The notes below the pieces were generated by a model. The model was not told the DNA's origin. It saw only the letters and a list, made by a program, of their open reading frames with translations, and searched no databases. Shown piece by piece: positions 36,047-43,920 of a stretch of DNA of 64,000 nucleotides. Made by a program: the position numbers and the translations under genes. Source of the stretch: Runella sp. (GTDB taxonomy: Bacteria; Bacteroidota; Bacteroidia; Cytophagales; Spirosomataceae); assembly GCF_027484545.1 (NCBI RefSeq), contig NZ_JAIXST010000169.1:1-64000 (forward strand). Reading direction: 5' to 3'. The first letter of the stretch is position 1. Each line of letters starts with the position of its first letter.

Positions 36047-36523
36047 TTACTGCTTTTTCAAGATGAGTTCTACAAACTCTCTAACAGCCCCATCGCCGCC
36101 TTTTTTTTCAAGCAAAATAATGGAAGGTAGATTTTTGATTATTGAAACAGCATTCGCCGGGCAAGCTGCCACGCCGACTGCCTTTAATAAATCCAGACAA
36201 TTGATATCGTCACCAATGTAAGCGACTTCACTTAGTGAAATGCCCATTTCAGCACAAATCTGTTGGGCTACTGCCAATTTTCCTCCGTCGCGTTTACCTT
36301 GGAATAGGTAGTCGGCCTTGATTTTAGCCGCTCGGCGTGCAACAATCTGCGTATTTTCGGAAGTGACAATACCCGTTTTTATGCCTGCATTACGAAGCAA
36401 TTCAAACGCCATTCCATCGTGCGTGTGAAACCGTTTGATTTCGTCACCGCTTTCGGTATAATACATGCTTCCGTCCGTTAAAACACCATCAACGTCGGTC
36501 AAAAAAAGTTTTATCGCCATCAT
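36047..36523 (-). CDS. KdsC-like HAD phosphatase (nonulosonate-9-phosphate phosphatase candidate)
   Basis: A 158-residue HAD hydrolase of the KdsC subfamily. Motif I is LTDVDGVLTDG (nucleophile Asp, about residue 9), motif II IVTSEN, the lysine block FQGKRDGGKL and motif III YIGDDINCLDLL (about 111). Classic KdsC removes phosphate from KDO-8-phosphate. Here the neighbours are NeuB- and NeuA-like genes rather than KDO genes, which suggests a KDN- or sialate-9-phosphate substrate, as in the phosphorylated pathway known from Bacteroides and animals. The substrate choice is inference. Confidence 0.85.
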   Translation of the reverse strand: MMAIKLFLTDVDGVLTDGSMYYTESGDEIKRFHTHDGMAFELLRNAGIKTGIVTSENTQIVARRAAKIKADYLFQGKRDGGKLAVAQQICAEMGISLSEVAYIGDDINCLDLLKAVGVAACPANAVSIIKNLPSIILLEKKGGDGAVREFVELILKKQ

Positions 36524-36539
36524 TCAGATTCACAACTGC

Positions 36540-38204
36540 TTAAATGTCAATGGTACGGTTTGTTCTATAAAAACGGACTGAATTGTTCTTTGAAATATTC
36601 ACCAGAAATAAATTATAGATGCCTTTCGGTAGCCGACAGGCGGCTATTTCTCCCACAAAACCCGGTTTGAAATACGCAAAGTTACGCACTAATTGACTCG
36701 GCTTTGTTTTAATAGAAGTAGAGGGATAGAGATAACTATACTTGTCATTTTTCAGCATCCATATCCACATTTCTTCCTCCCCCAGTTGGAAGGTGGGTTG
36801 TTCAGATTCAACTATGTACCCCTTAGAGCAACCACTTGTATCGGTAGAGGGCTCTGTTTGAAAGGTTGTAGAAATAACCAAAGCATCGGTGGGAGGTGTT
36901 AACCAATCGTTGGGGTTTTCTACTAATTGCGTTCCTCCCGTATTCAATAAATTCTTATCCAACGTCTCGCGGAAAATTTCGGGAAACGACATTTGGCCTT
37001 TCTTTTCTATGTACAGGGTGTTGTTATACTTCATGTTGTAAGCGTCCGTAAAAAAGCGCTGATTGTCCATGTACCGATATCCCCAATCTTTGTAATAAGA
37101 GAGGATTCCAACTAAAATGCTCAAAGGTAAGGCGAAATAAAACAGCCATTTAGCCTGACGTTTTGGGTATAAATAATACAGGCAGGTGATGTAAACAATG
37201 GAAACAGCCAAGGCGGAATAATGGCGATAGCGCCCTAAATACATCGCCTCCAACCCCACAGGTTCGGTTCTTAACAGAGCAACGGCTGCACCCGTCATAA
37301 GTATGAAAAGGAAAAAGGCAGACAACTTGAAGTAGAGCGAAGTAAAGTAATTGATTTTTCTTATTTGCAGAAAATTGACTGCTATAAGTACAGCTGTCAG
37401 CACAAAACCAAGAACTAAAGCGAGATTCCTCAAACTTCCGGATACAAAATCACCATAATTTCCAATAAAAATCATACAGCCCAACAACCACTTTAAGGGG
37501 TTGGTTTGAATACCATACTGATGGTCAGGAATGCCCAATGATTTGGCCCATACATAGCCTGAGACTGAAACAGCGCTTAATGATATCCACAGTAAAATCC
37601 GTCTTTTTTCGGCTCGTTGAAAAAGCAATACGCTAAAACCGATAATCAGCACCAGCAAACCGTTTCCGTTGGAAAATGTAGCTGCTAAGGCAAGTAAAAA
37701 TGCCAATCCAAAACGCCAAACTTCTTTTTGATTAGAAATCAAAAGATTCAGGGATTCGACGGCCAACCAGACCACAATCAAATTGGACCAAAGGGCCATA
37801 GGCCACAAGGCCGTTTCTGAAAACTGAACCTGAAATAATAGGAATGGAACGGGAAGAAAGAGAAACGAAGGTAGTTTGGCTTCTTTCGTCAATGTATAAA
37901 GCAACCACAAAACACGGACCCAAAAGAGATTTGCGAGCAAAATCATTGCTTTCAGATTCATACTTCCCGTAAAAAGCACCTGAAAATAGGCAATGATTTT
38001 AGCGGGGAGGATAACGTGTTCTCGAAAAGGCACAAACATTAGCCGCCACGTTTCACCCGTAAACGGAAAGGCACGATTGATAAAAGCTAAAATAGCAGGA
38101 ATGTCGTCTTCATTGGGAAATGGAGTACTGAATCGACACAAATACCCGAAAAAAAAGAGAACCGGTAAACTGCTTACAGCAAAAAATGCAGCCTTTTTGA
38201 GCAT
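36540..38204 (-). CDS. Polytopic membrane protein, GT-C-like candidate, paralogue B
   Basis: 554 residues, about 11 hydrophobic segments, then a soluble C-terminal region. It has an acidic motif in the first outward loop (NEDDIPAIL, about residue 31) followed by VPFREHVIL (about 61), at positions matching paralogue A. Shared blocks are PMALWSN (about 136), TFSNGNGLL (about 172), LGRYRHYSALAV (about 321) and SYYKDWG (about 361). The pair probably arose by duplication and now flanks a phosphatase gene. As no soluble glycosyltransferase is in the operon, these are the best candidates for transferring the nonulosonate; this is untested. Confidence 0.65.
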   Translation of the reverse strand: MLKKAAFFAVSSLPVLFFFGYLCRFSTPFPNEDDIPAILAFINRAFPFTGETWRLMFVPFREHVILPAKIIAYFQVLFTGSMNLKAMILLANLFWVRVLWLLYTLTKEAKLPSFLFLPVPFLLFQVQFSETALWPMALWSNLIVVWLAVESLNLLISNQKEVWRFGLAFLLALAATFSNGNGLLVLIIGFSVLLFQRAEKRRILLWISLSAVSVSGYVWAKSLGIPDHQYGIQTNPLKWLLGCMIFIGNYGDFVSGSLRNLALVLGFVLTAVLIAVNFLQIRKINYFTSLYFKLSAFFLFILMTGAAVALLRTEPVGLEAMYLGRYRHYSALAVSIVYITCLYYLYPKRQAKWLFYFALPLSILVGILSYYKDWGYRYMDNQRFFTDAYNMKYNNTLYIEKKGQMSFPEIFRETLDKNLLNTGGTQLVENPNDWLTPPTDALVISTTFQTEPSTDTSGCSKGYIVESEQPTFQLGEEEMWIWMLKNDKYSYLYPSTSIKTKPSQLVRNFAYFKPGFVGEIAACRLPKGIYNLFLVNISKNNSVRFYRTNRTIDI

Positions 38205-38217
38205 GATGAACTGCGTT

Positions 38218-38970
38218 TTATCCCTCTGCCAAACTGTTATTAAACTTCACGCAATCTACCAACTGCATCGTTTCTTCTGCTTTGCGAAAACCAACGAGGT
38301 CGTCAATGTCAATGGCATAGTCAAACGGTAGCACATAGGGAAGAATGGGATAACCCGACATTGATTTTTTTTCAAGAATAACGTGAGGTCTAATCACGTC
38401 CAAGTTGCCGATATGCCAGTACACAGGTGGGAGTTTTTGACGCGGTTCGTTATAAAATTCGGGTAAGGTCTGATGACTCATCAAAGGTTTCATCGTAGAA
38501 GTCTCTTCATCATACAGCCACAATTTATAGGGAGTAATGGGGGAAGGGGTAATGGTTCGAATACTGTCAGCTTCGGGGGCATTCAGCAATCGTTGTATGG
38601 CATCTTCGATATGATGTACCGAACGAACAGGGGAGGTAGGGCGCAGTTGCACTACTAAATCCGGTCGGTAATTTTCATTTTCTATAAACCAGCGCAGCGC
38701 ATGATCGAAAACGTCAAAGTCGGTACTCAAATCCTGGGCAAATTCGGCAGGTCGGATAAAGGGGACTTCTGCGCCGTATTGTGCCGCGACATTGGCGATT
38801 TTTTCGGAATCGGTCGAGATAATGGTACGCGTAATGGAAGGAGTTTCAAGTGCCGCTTTGATACTGTACGCAATCAGCGGGTGACCCGCCAGCGGTAATA
38901 AGTTTTTATTGGGAAGACCTTTGCTTCCACTACGAGCCTGAACAATAGCCAGTACGTTGGGTCGAGACAT
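38218..38970 (-). CDS. neuA: Acylneuraminate cytidylyltransferase family protein (NeuA-like)
   Basis: A 250-residue enzyme that activates a nonulosonate with CTP to form the CMP-sugar. The nucleotide-binding start VQARSGSKGLPNKNLLPLAG (about residue 10-29) is diagnostic, as are ISTDSEKIANVA (about 51) and QLRPTSPVR (about 107). The acidic metal-binding region near the end reads DYAIDIDDLVGF. Twenty bp after the NeuB-like gene. Which sugar (Neu5Ac, KDN, legionaminate or another) is activated is not decided by sequence. Confidence 0.88.
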   Translation of the reverse strand: MSRPNVLAIVQARSGSKGLPNKNLLPLAGHPLIAYSIKAALETPSITRTIISTDSEKIANVAAQYGAEVPFIRPAEFAQDLSTDFDVFDHALRWFIENENYRPDLVVQLRPTSPVRSVHHIEDAIQRLLNAPEADSIRTITPSPITPYKLWLYDEETSTMKPLMSHQTLPEFYNEPRQKLPPVYWHIGNLDVIRPHVILEKKSMSGYPILPYVLPFDYAIDIDDLVGFRKAEETMQLVDCVKFNNSLAEG

Positions 38971-38990
38971 AACTTAATGGAGTTGGCTAA

Positions 38991-39884
38991 TTAAGCCGTT
39001 TGGGCTTTACGATATTTTAATTTATTGCGTTGTTCGGCCTCAATGTCTAAAATTTCCTTGGCTTTGTACGTGAGCGCATCATGAATGCAGTTCAAATCCC
39101 GTACTAATTTTTGCAGACCGGCTACTTCAAGCGAGGCCGCGTGGTCGGTGCCTTTCCAGGTACGGTCTTTGGTAAAATGTCGCTCAACCCAACGTGCTCC
39201 CAGCGTATAGGCAGCTATATCAGCTGCAATTCCAAGGTGATGCCCAGAGAACCCGATTTCCTTAACTCGGTTGCCATAATTATCATACAACCGATTGATT
39301 TCGAGCAGGCAAATGTCTTTGAACGGAACCGGATAGCCGGAAGTACAATTGTACAGAACCAGTCGGTTTTTAGCTTGGTTGGTTTCTTCAAAAAACGCCA
39401 CAATCTCCTCCACCTCACTCAGAGTCGTCATCCCCGAGGAAATATGCACATCACCGGCGTATTGGTCACGGAGCAAGCGCAGCATTTCATAATGGTTATT
39501 ACAAGCCGAGGGAACTTTGATGAAATCGGGTTTGAGGGCTATGATTTGATGCGCAGAAGTCATGTCCCATACGGACGTGGCATAACCAATTCCAATGGAT
39601 TCGGCATAGGCTTTCAAATCGGCATGTTGCTCCCAACTTAATTCCAAAAATTCCCGATGCGCTCCGTAGGTACTGCCGTAGGAATTGTAAGGAGTAGGGT
39701 GTGGGGCATTGTATTGTTCCTCGGTCAGGAGCTCACGCGCGTTGCGTTTTTGAAACTTGGCATAATCTGCCCCACAATCTTTCGACAGTTTGATTAATTC
39801 CTTCGCAATCTCGAAGTCACCCATGTAGTTGCAACCGATTTCAGAAATAACTAAGGGCTTGTGATATACAAAATTGAATGCCAT
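38991..39884 (-). CDS. neuB: NeuB-like nonulosonate synthase lacking the C-terminal SAF domain
   Basis: A 297-residue TIM-barrel synthase that condenses phosphoenolpyruvate with a hexose derivative. Visible blocks are ISEIGCNYMGD (about residue 13), ADYAKFQKRN (about 39), FIKVPSACNNH (about 137), SSGMTTLSEVEE (about 166) and GFSGHHLG (about 216), all NeuB-type. The usual NeuB also has an antifreeze-like SAF domain of about 60 residues; this one ends without it. With a KdsC-like phosphatase in the operon, a phosphorylated product (KDN-9-phosphate type) is likely. First gene of the operon; a - strand TACCTTTG at 39933-39940 may be its -7 element. Confidence 0.85.
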   Translation of the reverse strand: MAFNFVYHKPLVISEIGCNYMGDFEIAKELIKLSKDCGADYAKFQKRNARELLTEEQYNAPHPTPYNSYGSTYGAHREFLELSWEQHADLKAYAESIGIGYATSVWDMTSAHQIIALKPDFIKVPSACNNHYEMLRLLRDQYAGDVHISSGMTTLSEVEEIVAFFEETNQAKNRLVLYNCTSGYPVPFKDICLLEINRLYDNYGNRVKEIGFSGHHLGIAADIAAYTLGARWVERHFTKDRTWKGTDHAASLEVAGLQKLVRDLNCIHDALTYKAKEILDIEAEQRNKLKYRKAQTA

Positions 39885-40154
39885 GACTCGCTTACTTTTT
39901 ATGATTACTTTTCTTTAGAAGCAAAAAGCCTACAAAGGTAACGTTTGATTTTGTAGTTTTAGACGCTTCTTGTCTTGAATTGGTACAGCCTTTGTTTGTG
40001 CGGACGCAAATAACTTTAATTTCTGTCCAGCTTTAAAGGCCAGGAATCGGCAAGAAAGCAAAAATAGACAGGAACTTTTTTGCCTGATTAGAGTTATTTT
40101 TAAGTACCTCCAAATGTACTGGAAAACAAAATACAATTGCCCGCTCAAAAAATT

Positions 40155-41216
40155 ATGATTTCACCTGTCTTAGAATCAGCTGTAAGTACTCAACAAAATC
40201 TCGGCAAAACGGGAGTTTTGATTGTTAATCTCGGGACTCCCGACAGCCCCAATACGCCCGATGTTCGCAAGTATTTGCGTGAGTTTTTGATGGACGGACG
40301 CGTGATAGATATTCCCTATCTTCAGCGCTTTATGCTCGTCAATCTCATCATTGCGCCTTTTCGCGCTCCCAAATCGGCTAAGGTATACAAGGAGTTATGG
40401 TTGCCGGAAGGCTCACCTTTAAAAATCTATGGCGAATCGGTAGAGAAATTACTGCAGGAAAGTTTGGGAGAAAAATACGTTGTTAAATTGGCAATGCGTT
40501 ACCAAAACCCAAGTATTGAGGTGGGTTTAGCTGCTTTTCAAAAAATGGGGTTGACGGAGATTGTAGTTGTTCCGTTTTTTCCCCAATATGCTTCGGCTTC
40601 CACGGGCTCCGTGTACGAAGAAGTGATGCGTATCTTGGCAAAATGGCAGGTAATGCCTCAACTTCGTTTTGTCAACCAATTTGTAAAACACCCCAAGTTT
40701 ATTGAAGGATTTGTCCAAAATGCTAAGAAATACATAGCTAAGCACGAGTACGACTTTTTTCTGTTCAGTTACCACGGCTTACCCGAACGTCAGATTTTAA
40801 AGGGGGATGTAACCCAAAAAGTGTGTCAACTCGGCGAATGTTGCGGTTCGCTCCATGCCATGAATCAGCATTGCTACCGCGCTCAATGTTTTGAAACGAC
40901 ACGTTTATTGGTCAAAGCGCTGAATATTCCCGAAGGAAAATACATGACGAGTTTTCAGTCACGTTTGGGTAAAACTCCTTGGGTACAACCCTATACCGAC
41001 GACGTAATCAAAGAATTGCCCGGAAAGGGCATTAAAAGTGTGTTGGCCTTTTCGCCCGCCTTTGTGTCCGACTGTCTCGAAACCACCATCGAAGTGGGCG
41101 AAGAGTACAAAGAGTTATTTGAAGAGTCAGGAGGTAAACACTGGCAACTCGTCGAAAGCCTTAACGACAGCCCAATTTGGATTGAAACGTTGGTGGATTT
41201 GGTGAAAAACGCTTAA
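40155..41216 (+). CDS. hemH: Ferrochelatase
   Basis: A 353-residue cytoplasmic enzyme that inserts iron into protoporphyrin (or coproporphyrin) to make heme. The start GVLIVNLGTPDSPNTPDVRK (about residue 18), the metal-binding His in FSYHGLPERQ (about 205) and the second block PAFVSDCLETTIEVGEEY (about 301) are canonical. Several cysteines (VCQLGECCG and HCYRAQC, about 224-245) recall the iron-sulfur-type cysteines found in some bacterial ferrochelatases. The ATG at 40155 is chosen over an upstream TTG at 40137. It is divergent from the neuB operon. Confidence 0.95.
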   Translation: MISPVLESAVSTQQNLGKTGVLIVNLGTPDSPNTPDVRKYLREFLMDGRVIDIPYLQRFMLVNLIIAPFRAPKSAKVYKELWLPEGSPLKIYGESVEKLLQESLGEKYVVKLAMRYQNPSIEVGLAAFQKMGLTEIVVVPFFPQYASASTGSVYEEVMRILAKWQVMPQLRFVNQFVKHPKFIEGFVQNAKKYIAKHEYDFFLFSYHGLPERQILKGDVTQKVCQLGECCGSLHAMNQHCYRAQCFETTRLLVKALNIPEGKYMTSFQSRLGKTPWVQPYTDDVIKELPGKGIKSVLAFSPAFVSDCLETTIEVGEEYKELFEESGGKHWQLVESLNDSPIWIETLVDLVKNA

Positions 41217-41220
41217 AAAG

Positions 41221-41494
41221 TTACTCTTTTATAAATTTACCGGTGACTATTTTGTCGGCTATCGTTCTGATAAGATAAACTCCCTGCGGTAAATTTCCTA
41301 CATTAAAATCGTGGCTGTGAGTCAGATACCGTTTGGTTTCCTGATATTCATCCATGATTTTTCCTTTTACATCGATAAGCTGAAATAAGACTTTAACATG
41401 CTTAGTTGCGGAGTAAGAAACCTTCACTTTGGTGCGTAGCGTAAGCAGATTGAAGCAGACTGAATAAAAAAGCGAGCGTAAAGAGTTTTTTCAT
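41221..41494 (-). pseudogene. Small secreted protein with T9SS-like sorting tail, apparently frameshifted
   Basis: From the ATG at 41492-41494 one frame gives a clean signal peptide (MKKLFTLAFLFSLLQSAYA) and stops after 30 codons. The frame shifted by one base, open to 41221, gives a tail ending in FNVGNLPQGVYLIRTIADK and FIKE, which resembles the Por-secretion (type IX) C-terminal sorting domain. Joined near codon 20, they would make a natural protein of about 90 residues. No function is known. A reader using only the first GTG of the second frame would see a 68-residue fragment without a signal peptide. Confidence 0.6.
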
Positions 41495-41590
41495 GGCGCA
41501 GTCGTAGTTTATTAAACTATAAACGACTGACAATGAGAAGTTAGTGTGTGCTTTTTAGGTAGATTTATAGATTAAAAACAACGGTCGATT

Positions 41591-41983
41591 TTAAACTGGC
41601 GGTTGTTTGAGAGGCGGTTGCCAAAGTTCTATTTTGGTGCCATCGGGGTCGAAAATCCAGCCAAATTTTCCAAATTCAGTATCTTCCGTTTTCTCAAAAA
41701 CATGAACACCCTCCTGGCGTAATTCTGTCAGGAGCGCAAACAGGTCTTCTACAATAAAATTAAGCATGAATGATTGCTCACTGGGAGCGAAGTACGTAGT
41801 GCTTTCTTTAAAAGGACTCCAAACCTGATAAGCATCCAGATTGGCCTCCTCCAGTTGCTTTGGAAAAAACTGCGTGTCCCATTCCTCAGCGGCAATGCCC
41901 AAATGCGTACGATACCATTCGCGAAGCGCTGCGGGGTCTTTTGATTTGAAAAAGATTCCCCCAAGACCGATTACTCTTTTCAT
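41591..41983 (-). CDS. VOC superfamily protein (glyoxalase/bleomycin-resistance fold)
   Basis: A 130-residue protein with one vicinal-oxygen-chelate unit: IGLGGIFFKSKDPAALREWY (about residue 5-24), LNFIVEDL (about 73) and FGKFGWIFDPDGTKIELWQP (about 104-123). The final Glu of KIELWQP sits at the usual metal position, while the expected first His is replaced (GIFFKS), so metal binding is uncertain. Members bind or modify small molecules; the ligand is unknown. Encoded about 70 bp after gatB on the same strand. Confidence 0.82.
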   Translation of the reverse strand: MKRVIGLGGIFFKSKDPAALREWYRTHLGIAAEEWDTQFFPKQLEEANLDAYQVWSPFKESTTYFAPSEQSFMLNFIVEDLFALLTELRQEGVHVFEKTEDTEFGKFGWIFDPDGTKIELWQPPLKQPPV

Positions 41984-42016
41984 AGCTTATAGATTAATAT
42001 AATTCACAAATGAGCG

Positions 42017-42049
42017 ACGTGACAGTCGGCTTTGAACCGACCGCCACGT
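42017..42049. repeat. Hairpin after gatB
   Basis: ACGTGACAGTCGG (42017-42029) pairs with CCGACCGCCACGT (42037-42049) with two mismatches. It sits 4 bp after the gatB stop. On the - strand, where gatB is transcribed, no T-run follows; on the + strand it reads ATTTTAT. Weak terminator at best. Confidence 0.45.
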
Positions 42050-42052
42050 ATT

Positions 42053-43540
42053 TTATCCTAATTTCTTTGCCAATAATTGATTGACAATTTTAGGGTCGGC
42101 GCTGCCTTTGGATTTTTTCATTACTTCTCCTACAAATAGTCCCATCAGCCCTTTTTTGCCTTTTTTAAATTCCTGCACCTTATCAGCCATCGCCGTCAAT
42201 ACTTCATCCACAATGCCTTCCAAAGCACCGGCGTCACTGTTTTGCAGCCAATTGTTTTGTTTAGCTGCTTCCAGTGGATTTTGCGTCGGGTTCTCAAGTA
42301 AAATCGGTAACAGCTTTTGCGAAGCCGTTGAATGACTTACCTGATTGCTTTCCACCAATTTGATTACTTCTGCCAACTGAGCGGGAGAAAGTGGAAATTG
42401 GTCGGCTGTCTTATCGGAATTTTCGTTCAAATATGTTTTGACAGGTCCTAAGACCCAATTGGCGGCGGCTTGGTAATTTCCTGCCTTCGCTCCTAATTCC
42501 TCAAAATAAAGAGCCACCTCTTTAGTGTCGGTTAATGTAGTCGCGTGTCCTGCCGAAAGACCATAGTTTGCCGTAAATCGCTCAAACAGTTGGCGCGGCA
42601 ACGGCGGCATTTCATCCTGAATCTTAGTCATCCATTCGTCCGAAATAAAAACGGGGGCTAAGTCAGGCTCGGGAAAATAACGGTAGTCGTTCATGGTTTC
42701 TTTCAGTCGCATCCCCGATGTTTCACCCGTTTCGGGGTCAAACATGCGCGTTTCCTGCAAGATAATGTCTCCATTTTCTACCATTTCCACCTGCCGACGG
42801 AATTCTGTTTCTACGGCCTTCATCACGTTCCGAATCGAATTCATGTTTTTGACCTCTACTTTCGTGCCCAACGTCAAAGCACCTTTCAAGCGAACTGAAA
42901 CGTTTAAGTCACACCGCAACGAGCCTTCTTCCATGTTTCCGTCGCAAATATCAATGAAGCGAACCAACTGCCGAACGGCCGTTAAAAAAGCCCCCGCTTC
43001 TTCAGCCGAACCGATACATGGATCCGTAACCATTTCAATCAAAGGCGTTCCTGCACGGTTGTAATCCAGTAATGTATCGGTCAGTGCACCATCATGAACT
43101 GATTTTCCCGCATCTTCTTCTAAGTGGATATGGTGGATTTGTACCGTTTTTTCAACTGATTTACCAGACTTATCCTTAAATGTAACGGGTATTCCGCCAC
43201 CTACGCAAATCGGAAATTTGTCTTGCGAAAGCTGATAACCCTTTGGAAGGTCGGGATAGAAGTAATTTTTGCGGTCAAAAATGGTATTTCGTGTAATGTC
43301 GCACCCACACGCCAAGCCCATGCGCACAGCGTACTCAACGGCTTTTTTGTTGAGTTTGGGTAACGTTCCCGGGTGCGCCAGCGTAATCACACTGATGTTG
43401 GTGTTGGGTTCACTGCCGAATTGATTAGCGTCGGCGGCAAAAATTTTAGTATTGGTCTGTAGTTGACAATGTACTTCCAAGCCAATCACAATCTCGTATT
43501 TGGCAAGTACTTCGGGCGATATAGTAAGTGTTTCGGTCAT
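42053..43540 (-). CDS. gatB: Aspartyl/glutamyl-tRNA(Asn/Gln) amidotransferase subunit B
   Basis: A 495-residue GatB. It phosphorylates Glu-tRNA(Gln) or Asp-tRNA(Asn) and amidates it with ammonia from GatA. The N-terminal signature EIVIGLEVHCQLQTNTKIF (about residue 16) is followed by YFYPDLPKGYQLSQ (about 92), DYNRAGTPLIEMVTDP (about 158) and the C-terminal YqeY/GatB tail ending KGSADPKIVNQLLAKKLG. All expected regions are present. Its start overlaps (ATGA) the end of an open stretch upstream, see 43637-43792. Confidence 0.96.
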   Translation of the reverse strand: MTETLTISPEVLAKYEIVIGLEVHCQLQTNTKIFAADANQFGSEPNTNISVITLAHPGTLPKLNKKAVEYAVRMGLACGCDITRNTIFDRKNYFYPDLPKGYQLSQDKFPICVGGGIPVTFKDKSGKSVEKTVQIHHIHLEEDAGKSVHDGALTDTLLDYNRAGTPLIEMVTDPCIGSAEEAGAFLTAVRQLVRFIDICDGNMEEGSLRCDLNVSVRLKGALTLGTKVEVKNMNSIRNVMKAVETEFRRQVEMVENGDIILQETRMFDPETGETSGMRLKETMNDYRYFPEPDLAPVFISDEWMTKIQDEMPPLPRQLFERFTANYGLSAGHATTLTDTKEVALYFEELGAKAGNYQAAANWVLGPVKTYLNENSDKTADQFPLSPAQLAEVIKLVESNQVSHSTASQKLLPILLENPTQNPLEAAKQNNWLQNSDAGALEGIVDEVLTAMADKVQEFKKGKKGLMGLFVGEVMKKSKGSADPKIVNQLLAKKLG

Positions 43541-43636
43541 TTATCTTCGGTATAGCCTCCCGTCACTTTACGGAAAGCATCAATAATTTCAACAAAATAA
43601 GGATTCTCAAGGTGCAAAATTAGTGCGTTCAAGACA

Positions 43637-43792
43637 CTATAGCTGTTTTACCAATTCACTGATTTTCGGGTTATTCTGAATATCATCTTCCATTTTTTTC
43701 TCTAACTCCTGTTTGCTTGCCAATAGTCGCTTGGCCCAAGCGACTGCCCGCTCCTGACGAACTTGCTCCTCGGTTTTTGCTATCGTTTCCAT
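43637..43792 (-). CDS. Small charged hypothetical protein, 51 residues
   Basis: The - strand frame from the ATG at 43790-43792 gives 51 residues starting METIAKTEEQVRQERAVAWA and ending SELVKQL, mostly helical and highly charged. After its TAG a different - strand frame stays open to a TGA at 43537-43539 that overlaps the gatB start, and reads protein-like (HLENPYFVEIIDAFRKVTGG). The two may be halves of one frameshifted gene of about 85 residues. No family is recognised. The rest of the gap 43793-43920 holds the promoter and operators of the next gene. Confidence 0.45.
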   Translation of the reverse strand: METIAKTEEQVRQERAVAWAKRLLASKQELEKKMEDDIQNNPKISELVKQL

Positions 43793-43844
43793 TGTCGTTG
43801 GATTTTTTTACAAAGATAATGATTCAAGCTATAAAATTTTTTAA

Positions 43845-43896
43845 TAGTATGCTTGCATACTATTTTTGTTTACTCTAATTTTGTATGCAAGCATAA
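43845..43896. promoter_or_regulatory. Twin palindromic operator at the acyl-CoA dehydrogenase promoter
   Basis: Site 1 is an 18-bp perfect palindrome, TAGTATGCTTGCATACTA (43845-43862). Site 2 contains TATGCAAGCATA (43884-43895), which is the same 12-bp core read on the other strand. Their centres are 36 bp apart. The predicted -33 TTG lies inside site 1 and the -7 element ends at the first base of the GTATGC half of site 2. This arrangement would let a dimeric repressor of TetR or MarR type cover both promoter boxes; the regulator is not encoded nearby. Confidence 0.75.
43853..43883 (+). promoter_or_regulatory. Promoter of the acyl-CoA dehydrogenase gene
   Basis: TTG at 43853-43855 and TAATTTTG at 43876-43883 are separated by 20 bases, matching the Bacteroidota -33/-7 consensus. 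Both boxes fall within or against the paired operator palindromes. The ATG follows 37 bases after the -7 box. Confidence 0.65.
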
Positions 43897-43920
43897 CATT
43901 ATTTAAAATTCCTATAAACC

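Noticed and set aside
36047..36523. KDO pathway role (kdsC proper)
   Set aside because: No kdsA, kdsB or kdsD neighbours; NeuA/NeuB-like genes surround it, so a nonulosonate phosphatase is more likely.
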